NCBI GenBank assembly: GCA_049680295.1 | Contig: JBAUHN010000122.1 | Coordinates: forward strand, 1-5,792 | Length of the DNA stretch: 5,792 nucleotides | Source of the DNA: JBAUHN01 sp049680295 | Lineage (GTDB): Bacteria; Pseudomonadota; Alphaproteobacteria; Rhodobacterales; Rhodobacteraceae | Reading direction: 5' to 3' | Shown: in pieces, positions 1 through 5,792 of the stretch | Layout: each line of letters opens with the position of its first letter | How positions within the stretch are numbered: position 1 is the first letter of the stretch | Position numbers and translations under genes: made by a program | Notes under the pieces: model-generated | Database searches by the model: none | What the model was told of the DNA's origin: nothing | The model's input: the letters and a program-made list of their open reading frames with translations, nothing else

Positions 1-283
1 GATTAGCATTTGCTGGGATCAGGCTGGCATCAACACCAAAGCTGTGACCGCCAACCAAACCCTCATCCATGCAACGTTGCAAGACAGTCTCAAACAGGTG
101 CCGGAATAGGCCACTTTCGCGGAAACGCCCGTGACGGTTTTTGGAAAAGGTCGAATGGTCCGGCACCAGATCAGCCAGGTCGAACCTGCAAAACCATCGA
201 TACGTCAGATTGACATGCACCTTTTCACAAAGTCGTCGTTCGGATCGGATGCCCTGGCAATAGCCAAGCAAAACCTCCGGAAA
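1..283 (-). pseudogene. IS1182/IS5-type (DUF772) transposase, 5'-truncated fragment
   Basis: An open minus-strand frame of 94 codons runs from 283 to the left edge and reads as the N-terminal half of a DUF772/DDE transposase. Visible family hallmarks are LLGYCQGIRSERRLC, then NLTYRWFCRFDL, then the signature PDHSTFSKNRHGRF, then GHSFGVDASLIPANAN, where the Asp of VDAS should be the first catalytic DDE residue. The usual 40-50 N-terminal residues are missing: an in-frame TAG (284-286) stands directly before the first family-like residues (FPEVLLGYC), and no start codon with a ribosome binding site precedes them. I therefore call it a broken remnant rather than an active transposase. The C-terminal half, with the remaining catalytic residues and the far IS end, lies outside the window, so its state is unknown. 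It points the same way as the operon upstream. The family call is strong; the choice between IS1182 and IS5 subgroup is not settled. Confidence 0.85.
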
Positions 284-415
284 CTAGTAAAACTTAAGCC
301 AAAGGTGCCCGCCACCGACTAAAAGCAGGACCAGGCACCGGTCGTTCAACAAAATCAGCGCACTAGCTCAAAGCGCAACGTCAAAACCAACGCCTTTTTC
401 AACGAAATCGGCTCT
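284..415. other. Non-coding junction between operon end and IS remnant
   Basis: No gene is supported between the FAD-subunit stop and the transposase fragment. The stretch holds two imperfect 15-base direct repeats (listed separately) and an in-frame stop just before the transposase homology. It also has a spaced 6-base inverted repeat (GGTGCC at 304-309, GGCACC at 334-339). No rho-independent terminator with a T-run is visible for the operon. The short open frame at 355-618 is a shadow of the FAD-subunit gene and this junction. The stretch is most simply read as IS-end or rearrangement debris; this is inference. Confidence 0.5.
345..412. repeat. Two imperfect 15-base direct repeats, possible IS-end remnants
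   Basis: TTCAACAAAATCAGC (345-359) and TTCAACGAAATCGGC (398-412) match at 13 of 15 positions and lie 38 bases apart in the same orientation. On the minus strand they read as GATTT(T/C)GTTGAA. From memory, sequences of this type occur at or near the ends of IS5/IS1182-like elements. Their place between a damaged transposase and a cut operon fits leftover element ends. Chance similarity cannot be excluded with so short a repeat. Confidence 0.4.
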
Positions 416-1393
416 CTACCCACATTCGCCGCAGCGTGCTTGAATGTCGGGTCTATAGGCCGGCGGTGTAGAATTTGCTCCGTTACGAATGAAAAAAACA
501 GAGCATTGGAAAGGTGATCGGAATAGTGGCCTCTCCATCTGGGATGCCAAATCAGCAAACGCCTGAGCGACCAGTTGCGGGAGGACACGCAATCGGTACC
601 AGCCCTGCGCATCAACACCGTCGCGCGGCGTGAAGCCGTCCATCAAGGATTGAGCCAGAGCCGAAATGGACTGAGTTGAAAATTGCTGCCCTATCAATGC
701 ATCCTCAAGCGCACGCCAGCGTTTTGGCACCGCTTCAACGGCACCCACGGCGATGCGCAGGGCAGCAATCTGGTCGATCCCATCCAGCTCCAGATAGACA
801 CTTGCGGTGGCGACGGGGTATTCACCCGCTTGTCGCAACAAACCTCTCACGTGGGCAGATCTTCCGGGAAGGCGCAGGATGTGAACATGGGTGAGAATTT
901 CGTCAGATGGTCTATCCCCCCGCGCCTGAATATATTCCTCGACGTTCAAAGCCGTCGTTCCCGAAGCAGATTGAAGTTCAGCCACAGCATTCAAAGCAAT
1001 GAGCTCGGGCACCAGATCAGCGGCCGCAAAACCCTGCGTGCAGATGTTGCCACCCAGCGTCGCAGCACGGCGGATTGCAGGGCTTGCAGACTGCCCCGCG
1101 GCTTGCGCGAGCGCACTCATCTCGGGCAATTGTTCGGCTTTGGCGGCAAGGGTGTGGTGGGTAACAAGCGCGCCCAGATGAAAAGAGGTGTCGTCGGCAG
1201 AGACAGCCTGCAATTCAGGAATCTTTGCCAATGAGACAAATGCCTTTGCATTATCCTCATCGCGCAAAGGTGCCCGCATGACCCATGTCCCACCCGCAAC
1301 CAAAACGGCATCATCCCCCAGCGCAGATACAGCGGCATCAACACTGAGGGGTTCTTGATATCTGTGGATTACTTCAGTGATGTTCAGCTCCAA
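416..1393 (-). CDS. FAD-binding (CoxM-type, medium) subunit of a molybdenum hydroxylase
   Basis: Predicted 325-residue protein of the FAD-binding domain in molybdopterin dehydrogenase family (CoxM, xanthine dehydrogenase medium subunit). In that family this subunit passes electrons from the Mo and 2Fe-2S subunits to an acceptor through FAD, in the cytoplasm. Seen here: an N-terminal FAD-binding domain with AGGTW (33-37), LGALVTHH (73-80), the flavin loop RRAATLGGNIC (108-118) and AADLVPELIAL (124-134). A CO_deh_flav_C-like domain follows at about 175-284, with QAGEYPVATASVYLEL and a closing YRLRVLPQLVAQAFADL. The only plausible start is TTG at 1393: an in-frame TGA lies seven codons upstream, and the first in-frame ATG (Met39) falls inside the FAD motif. 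The start overlaps the hyuB stop by 10 bases and has no well-spaced Shine-Dalgarno, which suggests translational coupling. Family members usually end near residue 284; the remaining 41 residues look like read-through into foreign DNA. No 2Fe-2S or Mo subunit gene follows. Confidence 0.88.
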   Translation of the reverse strand: MELNITEVIHRYQEPLSVDAAVSALGDDAVLVAGGTWVMRAPLRDEDNAKAFVSLAKIPELQAVSADDTSFHLGALVTHHTLAAKAEQLPEMSALAQAAGQSASPAIRRAATLGGNICTQGFAAADLVPELIALNAVAELQSASGTTALNVEEYIQARGDRPSDEILTHVHILRLPGRSAHVRGLLRQAGEYPVATASVYLELDGIDQIAALRIAVGAVEAVPKRWRALEDALIGQQFSTQSISALAQSLMDGFTPRDGVDAQGWYRLRVLPQLVAQAFADLASQMERPLFRSPFQCSVFFIRNGANSTPPAYRPDIQARCGECG

Positions 1394-3345
1394 TGCGCGA
1401 CAGAGCGCCCTTCAAAGCTATCGCGGAACTGGCGTGTGGAGTTCGACATCAACTCTCCCGTGCCCCAGTTAAGGATCACCGCATATCTGCGTACCGCATC
1501 CATCGAGTTGATCTTGCCATCAACATACATCTGCGATACTTCGGCTGGGTCCATTCGCGCCCATTCCACACGATTGGCACGTATATGCGCTCGGGCCTTG
1601 ATGGTCGCCTCCGTGTCGATCTCGTATTCCAGCATGTCTTTGTCGATCACTTTGATAACAACGCCATAGTCCGTTTCCGCCCGCTCGACGGAAACATATT
1701 CGTCGATCACGTCTTCCTTCACATGCTCTGGATCGCGGTCCATCGGGTCCCCATATCCGCCACCGCCCGCAGTGGGGCGGGTGAACTTGTCCCCGCTCTT
1801 GATCGGATAGTTGGAAAACACGGAACCCAGCCATTTCTCCTCCCCCGTCTCGGCATGCACAATGTTCAGACCGTGCGGCATTGAGGGCAACCCCCCCTCA
1901 ATGCCCCAGACAACCGCCCGTTCGCGGTCACAGATGTAGGACATAACGGTGTTGTCAGCCTCTAGCAGCGTTGACGCCTTGATCACGCCCGCTCCACCGC
2001 GCCATTTACCGGGGCCGGGGCTGTCCTGCAGGATCTGGAACTCATCCGCCCGCGTCGGGTTGACCCGTTCGTTACCTTCAGAGGGTTGAGACATCAGACC
2101 CGTGCCAAAACAGGCGGTCGTGACATCGCTGCCATCCTTGCCGTTGCGCCCACCCCAACCGCCGGGCAACCATTCATAAAACATATAGATCGGCTTTTCC
2201 GGTTTGCGCAGGTCGTTGCCGCCCGCCAGCAGATACTCAAGGTTGAAGGCACAAGCGATGGCGCGTTCTGGCATGATCTTTGACCACATCTCGAAGATCG
2301 CGTTCATGATCTTTTCAAAGGGCATCAGGAAACCGGTGACAGCGATGGGCCATTCGGCACTGACCACGCTGTCTTTGGGTGTCTTGATCTCGACCATCCG
2401 GTAGAAGCCACTGTTCATTGGCAGGTCTGGGAAGAAAGTCTTCATCCCTGCAACAACAGCCGAGAAGGTCGCGCCATGCCCTGAATTGTAGATCGATGCA
2501 ATCGTCGGGTGGCTGCCCTCAAAGTCATAGGTGATGTGATCGCCCTTGATTGTCATCTTGATGTGGATCGGGATCATCCCTTCGCCCGCTCCGGGATCAC
2601 GGTCGATGTAATCCACCGCCTCCCATGTGCCATTGGGCAGATCGAGAATACGCTGGCGTACGGAGCGCTCGACGTAGTCCTGCACCTCGTTCATGCCTTG
2701 GGTGACTTGATTACGGCCATACTTGCCAACCAGTCGCTGCAACTCACGTTCTGCCACCTGCGTTGCTTGCGCCTGCGAATAAATATCACCGATGATGGAT
2801 GCCGGATCGCGGGTGTTGGCAGCAAGCATATTGGCCACATCGGCACAGAACTTACCCTTGTGCCACAACCGGATTGGCGTGATCCGCACCGCTTCGCCAA
2901 ACATTTCCTTCGCGGCCACGTTGAACGATCCCGGCACAGAGCCGCCCAGATCGGACCAGTGTCCATTGGACTGGGAAAACCCGATCAGCACTTCTTCGTC
3001 AAAGATCGGGCGGACTAGGCGAACATCGCTAAAGTGGGTGCCGCCCGCGTAAGGATCGTTGATTGCATAAACATCGCCGGGGTACATATCGCCCTCGAAG
3101 GCGCGGATCACATCCTTGCAGGTGTAGTGCAATGTGCCCACGTGAACCGCGATATCGGCGTTGCCTTGGGCCACGCAATTGCCATCCGCGTCATGCAAAC
3201 CGTTTGAAAAATCACGGTTGTAGATCACGAAAGAATAGCATGTCCGCAGCATCTGTTCGGCCATCTGGTCTACGGATGTGATGAATGAATTCTTGAGAAC
3301 CTCAAAGGTGACCGGGTCCAACTCCTGTTTTACTATGCTATTCAT
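1384..3345 (-). CDS. hyuB: Hydantoinase B/oxoprolinase family subunit (HyuB-like)
   Basis: A 653-residue protein of the hydantoinase B family. In N-methylhydantoinase, 5-oxoprolinase and acetone/acetophenone carboxylase, the B-type subunit carries the hydrolytic or carboxylating site and works with the ATP-using A-type subunit. Motifs seen in order: DPVTFEVLKN (10-19), NDPYAGGTHFSD (96-107), SNGHWSDLGGSVPGS (126-140; H129 and D132 correspond to the family's conserved H..D before GG), GGWGGRNGKDG (395-405), DSPGPGKWRGGAG (441-453) and the glycine-rich AGGGGYGDP (526-534). The ATG at 3345 follows GGAGGG (3353-3358) by 7 bases. It lies 3 bases after the hyuA stop, so the two are almost certainly co-translated. 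About 120 residues follow the YGDP motif, making the protein somewhat longer than many HyuB proteins (roughly 510-600). No signal peptide or membrane segment is evident. Family assignment is firm; the substrate is unknown and the symbol is by family only. Confidence 0.93.
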   Translation of the reverse strand: MNSIVKQELDPVTFEVLKNSFITSVDQMAEQMLRTCYSFVIYNRDFSNGLHDADGNCVAQGNADIAVHVGTLHYTCKDVIRAFEGDMYPGDVYAINDPYAGGTHFSDVRLVRPIFDEEVLIGFSQSNGHWSDLGGSVPGSFNVAAKEMFGEAVRITPIRLWHKGKFCADVANMLAANTRDPASIIGDIYSQAQATQVAERELQRLVGKYGRNQVTQGMNEVQDYVERSVRQRILDLPNGTWEAVDYIDRDPGAGEGMIPIHIKMTIKGDHITYDFEGSHPTIASIYNSGHGATFSAVVAGMKTFFPDLPMNSGFYRMVEIKTPKDSVVSAEWPIAVTGFLMPFEKIMNAIFEMWSKIMPERAIACAFNLEYLLAGGNDLRKPEKPIYMFYEWLPGGWGGRNGKDGSDVTTACFGTGLMSQPSEGNERVNPTRADEFQILQDSPGPGKWRGGAGVIKASTLLEADNTVMSYICDRERAVVWGIEGGLPSMPHGLNIVHAETGEEKWLGSVFSNYPIKSGDKFTRPTAGGGGYGDPMDRDPEHVKEDVIDEYVSVERAETDYGVVIKVIDKDMLEYEIDTEATIKARAHIRANRVEWARMDPAEVSQMYVDGKINSMDAVRRYAVILNWGTGELMSNSTRQFRDSFEGRSVAHWS

Positions 3346-3348
3346 GGC

Positions 3349-5376
3349 TCAACCCTCCACCTTGATAAGAATGTTCATGTATTGATCAACGGTCGCCTTG
3401 GTGTTTGGCGGCACGATAACGGTTGAATCCACCTGTTCAACAATCGCAGGGCCACTGAATTCCGCACCTGCAGTAAAGCTGGCGCGGTCGTAGACGTCCG
3501 TTTTGCGACGCTCTGCTTTGAACCAGACATCACGTTGGCCTACTGCCTTTGGCGTGTTCTTGACCACCTTGTAAGAGGGCAGTTCTGCCTTGGGCACCAC
3601 ACCCGTTGCCTTGACGCCGACGCGGAAGATGCTGACGGGTGCGTCCTCGCGGCGGAAATTATATTCCCGTTCATGCTGATTGTGGAACCCATCGACCAGA
3701 TCATTGGTGCTTGTGACTTTGGCAGGAGCAGATACGGCAAGCGAACGCCACTGCCCTTGATACATCATTTCTACCGTACGCTGAAGTACGGTATCCTCAG
3801 CGGCAACACCTTCATGGCGCAGGCGTTCGACCGCTTCGGCTTCGATCTTGGCGAAGGCCGTTTCCAGATCTTCCGGTTTCGTCGTTGCCGCTTCAGCCAT
3901 AAAACTGTCAGAGAAGTCATGCTGGATATCCACCAGTAAACAGCCCATCGCAGAGGTCACGCCGGGGTTTGGTGGGATGATGACAACTGGGATCGACAGT
4001 TCTTTGGCAACCGCAGCACCATGAAGCGCCCCTGCTCCCCCAAAGGCCACCAGCGCGAAATCACGTGGGTCATAGCCCCGCGTGATCGACAACAAGCGCA
4101 CCGCATTGGCCATATTCGCGTTGGCCACGTCGATGATCGCTTCGGCCGCTTCATGCAATTCCATGCCAAACGGGTCGGCCACAGTGTCGCGCACCGCCTG
4201 TTCTGCCAATTTGGGGTCAAGCGTGATGTCGCCGCCTGCAAGGCTGGTGCCCAAACGACCCAGCACCACATTGGCGTCACTGTTGGTGGCCACTCCGTTG
4301 CCGTTGGAATAGCACGCCGGTCCCGGCATAGCGCCCGCCGATTGAGGCCCGTTACGCAGGCTACCGCCTTCGTCTTTCCACGCAAGAGAACCGCCACCAG
4401 CGCCGATGGTCAGCACCTCGATGCTGGGGAACCGGATCGGGTAGCCGTATTCGATGTACCAATCCTTGGTGACCGTCGATTCACCTTGGAAGGCCAGCGA
4501 CACATCCGTGCTGGTGCCCCCCATGTCAAAACCGATGGAGTTCTCATAGCCGCACAGATTGCCGATGAAACGGCTGGCGATGGCACCTGCGGCAATGCCT
4601 GATCCGGCCAGACGTGCGGCGAAATCCTTGACGCTGGCCGGGGTCATCACACCACCGCCTGAATGCAGCAACAGCAGGTCACGGGCGTATCCGCCGTCCG
4701 CCAATTTGTCGTTAAGGCGCGAGACGTAATCGACCACCACAGGCGACACGGCCGCGTTCACCATTGTTGTAGAAAACCGCTCGTGCTCAAAAATTTCTGG
4801 CATGATCTGAGACGAAATCGACACATGCACATCCGGCAAGACCTCTTGCAAAATCTCTTTCATCCGCTTTTCATGCGCGCCGTTTACATAAGAATTGATA
4901 AAACAGACAGCGATGGCTTTGACGTCGCGCCGCTTGAGTATTTCAGCAACGCGGCGCGCCTCGTCCTCATCTAACGCCTCAATCACCTCGCCCGCCGCAT
5001 CAATGCGGCCCTTAACCGTAAGACGATCACGGCGCGGAACATAGGGTTTGGCGACGTCTTTATACGTGTCCCACAGGTCTTCTTTATTGGAACGTCGGAT
5101 TTCGACCACGTCGCGGAACCCTTCGGTGCAGACCATCGCCGTGCGCGGCAGTTTGCGGGTGATCAGGGCGTTTGTGGCAACCGTGGTGCCATGCGAAAAC
5201 ATGGTGACCTGGGACAGATCGACCTTTGCATCGGACACACCGGTCATGATGGCCCGCATCGGGTCGTCCGGCGTTGACGGCGTTTTTTCGATACGGATTT
5301 GACCCGTATCTTCGTCCATAATGCAAACGTCAGTAAACGTCCCGCCCACATCGACTGCTACCCTTGTTTTTGTCAT
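3349..5376 (-). CDS. hyuA: Hydantoinase/oxoprolinase A subunit (HyuA-like, ATP-dependent)
   Basis: A 675-residue protein of the hydantoinase A/oxoprolinase family, which has an ASKHA (actin/hexokinase-like) ATPase fold and phosphorylates or activates the substrate for the B subunit. Domains seen: Hydant_A_N, roughly 5-190, with phosphate-binding loop DVGGTFTD (9-16) and HGTTVATNA (62-70); a central Hydantoinase_A domain, roughly 205-500, with the second phosphate loop DMGGTSTD (284-291), IGAGGGS (324-330), GPACY (352-356) and FGGAGALHG (445-453); and a C-terminal domain to 675 with FSGPAIVEQ and STVIVPP. The frame can be extended to a GTG at 5421 (690 residues). I prefer the ATG at 5376 because GGGAAGAG sits just upstream and MTKTRVAVDVGGTFTD is the normal family N-terminus. 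All motifs look intact, so it is probably functional. Cyclic amide hydrolysis and carbonyl carboxylation are both possible; no separate small gamma subunit as in acetone carboxylase is seen in the window. Confidence 0.93.
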   Translation of the reverse strand: MTKTRVAVDVGGTFTDVCIMDEDTGQIRIEKTPSTPDDPMRAIMTGVSDAKVDLSQVTMFSHGTTVATNALITRKLPRTAMVCTEGFRDVVEIRRSNKEDLWDTYKDVAKPYVPRRDRLTVKGRIDAAGEVIEALDEDEARRVAEILKRRDVKAIAVCFINSYVNGAHEKRMKEILQEVLPDVHVSISSQIMPEIFEHERFSTTMVNAAVSPVVVDYVSRLNDKLADGGYARDLLLLHSGGGVMTPASVKDFAARLAGSGIAAGAIASRFIGNLCGYENSIGFDMGGTSTDVSLAFQGESTVTKDWYIEYGYPIRFPSIEVLTIGAGGGSLAWKDEGGSLRNGPQSAGAMPGPACYSNGNGVATNSDANVVLGRLGTSLAGGDITLDPKLAEQAVRDTVADPFGMELHEAAEAIIDVANANMANAVRLLSITRGYDPRDFALVAFGGAGALHGAAVAKELSIPVVIIPPNPGVTSAMGCLLVDIQHDFSDSFMAEAATTKPEDLETAFAKIEAEAVERLRHEGVAAEDTVLQRTVEMMYQGQWRSLAVSAPAKVTSTNDLVDGFHNQHEREYNFRREDAPVSIFRVGVKATGVVPKAELPSYKVVKNTPKAVGQRDVWFKAERRKTDVYDRASFTAGAEFSGPAIVEQVDSTVIVPPNTKATVDQYMNILIKVEG
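3353..3358 (-). promoter_or_regulatory. Ribosome binding site of hyuB
   Basis: GGAGGG on the minus strand lies 7 bases before the hyuB ATG. It is embedded in the last codons of hyuA (Val-Glu-Gly), so hyuB translation is likely tied to ribosomes finishing hyuA. Confidence 0.75.
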
Positions 5377-5379
5377 TAT

Positions 5380-5387
5380 CTCTTCCC
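5380..5387 (-). promoter_or_regulatory. Ribosome binding site fixing the hyuA start
   Basis: GGGAAGAG on the minus strand ends 3 bases before the ATG at 5376. Its purine-rich core lies within normal Shine-Dalgarno range. It supports this ATG over the in-frame upstream GTG at 5421. Confidence 0.65.
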
Positions 5388-5421
5388 GTCTTGGTTTCAT
5401 CTGGACCCAACTTTTGAACAC

Positions 5422-5450
5422 AGCAAAGCCATGCCTCCACAGAGGGTCAA
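5422..5450 (-). promoter_or_regulatory. Weak sigma-70-like promoter candidate upstream of hyuA
   Basis: On the minus strand, TTGACC (5445-5450) is followed after 17 bases by TTTGCT (5422-5427). The -35 box is good, five of six matches to TTGACA; the -10 box is poor. Transcription from it would start near 5415 and give a leader of about 40 bases before the hyuA ATG. A weak -10 fits activator-dependent control by the neighbouring AraC-type protein, but that is inference; no operator repeat was identified. Confidence 0.3.
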
Positions 5451-5477
5451 TTTCAGCAGTTCTAATTTTGCGTTTTA

Positions 5478-5505
5478 GCGGCGGGGTCTAGACCGCCTTC
5501 GCCGC
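5478..5505. other. GC-rich imperfect palindrome across the regulator stop codon
   Basis: Outer arms GCGGCG (5478-5483) and CGCCGC (5500-5505) flank the perfect 10-base palindrome GGTCTAGACC (5485-5494), which contains the TAG stop of the regulator gene. It could fold as an RNA hairpin with an asymmetric internal loop. No T-run follows on the minus strand, so it is not a standard intrinsic terminator. It may be chance in GC-rich coding sequence. Confidence 0.25.
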
Positions 5506-5792
5506 TTCTAAACGGCTCATCTTGCGGGTGTCCGTTGGCGTGCAACCAAATCGGTTCCGGTAGTGTTTGCAGAATTGGGCCTGATCGTAAAAGCCCCATT
5601 TGTAGGCGATATTTGCCACAGTTGCTGTATCGTTCACCATCTTCAGTGCCTCGTCGCAGCGCGTCAACCGCTTGTCACGGATATAGCCGACGATGGAATG
5701 ATCGTTCTCGGCGAACAGCCTTTGAAGGTAACGCAAAGAGATACCACAGGATTCCGCGACCAACTGCGAATTGAGGTTGGGGTTGGCAAGAT
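5488..5792 (-). CDS. AraC-family transcription regulator, C-terminal part (cut by right edge)
   Basis: The frame is open to the right edge and gives 100 complete C-terminal codons ending at TAG 5488-5490. They form the two-helix-turn-helix DNA-binding domain of AraC/XylS regulators. The first HTH covers LVAESCGISLRYLQRLFAE, followed by the linker helix YIRDKRLTRCDEAL. The second HTH contains VANIAYKWGFYDQAQFCKHY and the family end signature FRxRFGxTP, seen here as YRNRFGCTPTDTR. The N-terminal effector-sensing domain lies outside the window, so the ligand cannot be guessed. The gene lies directly upstream of hyuA on the same strand with a 111-base gap, making it the likely local regulator of hyuAB and the FAD-subunit gene. 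The TTG at 5763 is not a credible start, because HTH-type sequence continues upstream of it. Confidence 0.92.
   Translation of the reverse strand, partial: LANPNLNSQLVAESCGISLRYLQRLFAENDHSIVGYIRDKRLTRCDEALKMVNDTATVANIAYKWGFYDQAQFCKHYRNRFGCTPTDTRKMSRLEAAKAV

Noticed and set aside
162..1021. A 14-base identity, GGCACCAGATCAGC, at 162-175 in the transposase and 1008-1021 in the FAD gene
   Set aside because: Both copies encode the short run Ala-Asp-Leu-Val-Pro in their own proteins with the same common codons, so coincidence is the simpler explanation than shared origin or a recombination site.
683..1234. Long plus-strand open frame opposite the FAD gene
   Set aside because: It is an antisense shadow in GC-rich coding DNA. 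It lacks recognisable motifs, and the minus-strand gene has clear family motifs over the same stretch.
4021..4602. Long plus-strand open frame opposite hyuA (193 codons)
   Set aside because: Its translation is low-complexity and rich in Arg and His, as expected from the complement of a real gene, and it has no domain pattern.
5377..5421. Upstream GTG start giving a 690-residue HyuA
   Set aside because: The extra 15 residues are not family-like, while the ATG at 5376 has a Shine-Dalgarno and starts the conserved N-terminus. The putative promoter would also place transcription start just inside that extension.
5478..5505. GC-rich palindrome as an intrinsic terminator of the regulator gene
   Set aside because: No T-run follows on the minus strand, and the stem has an asymmetric internal loop, so it does not meet the usual terminator pattern.
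1..5792. A novel defence or mobile system
   Set aside because: The genes are ordinary metabolic and regulatory families plus one IS remnant. No toxin, nuclease, reverse transcriptase, CRISPR or phage-like component was seen on either strand.

Overview
The window looks like a piece of a chromosome or large plasmid from an alphaproteobacterium with moderately high G+C. The protein style resembles marine Rhodobacterales (Roseobacter group), but that placement is inference from sequence feel, not from a marker gene. All recognisable genes lie on the minus strand, so the biological order runs from the right edge to the left.

From right to left the layout is as follows. (1) The last 100 codons of an AraC-family transcription regulator, cut by the right edge (5488-5792). 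(2) A 111-base gap with a weak promoter candidate and a good ribosome binding site. (3) A hyuA-type ATPase subunit (3349-5376). (4) A hyuB-type catalytic subunit (1384-3345), starting 3 bases after the hyuA stop. (5) A CoxM-like FAD-binding subunit of a molybdenum hydroxylase (416-1393). It starts at TTG and overlaps the hyuB stop by 10 bases. (6) A non-coding stretch with two imperfect 15-base direct repeats (284-415). (7) A 5'-truncated IS1182/IS5-type (DUF772) transposase that runs off the left edge (1-283).

hyuA and hyuB together encode an ATP-dependent enzyme of the hydantoinase/oxoprolinase/acetone-carboxylase superfamily. Members use ATP to open cyclic amides or to activate carbonyl compounds for carboxylation; the substrate cannot be read from this sequence. 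The tight packing of hyuA, hyuB and the FAD-subunit gene indicates one transcript, probably controlled by the AraC-type protein encoded just upstream. A joint pathway is a reasonable inference: a molybdenum hydroxylase oxidises an N-heterocycle or similar compound, and HyuAB then processes the oxidised ring.

The most notable point is the left end. A CoxM-type subunit normally works with a 2Fe-2S subunit and a molybdopterin subunit, usually encoded next to it. Here the FAD gene is followed at once by insertion-sequence debris, and its last 40 or so codons read like non-family sequence. The operon therefore looks cut at its 3' end by IS-related rearrangement, leaving an apparently orphan FAD subunit unless the partners lie elsewhere. 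No RNA genes, CRISPR arrays or convincing new system were seen.
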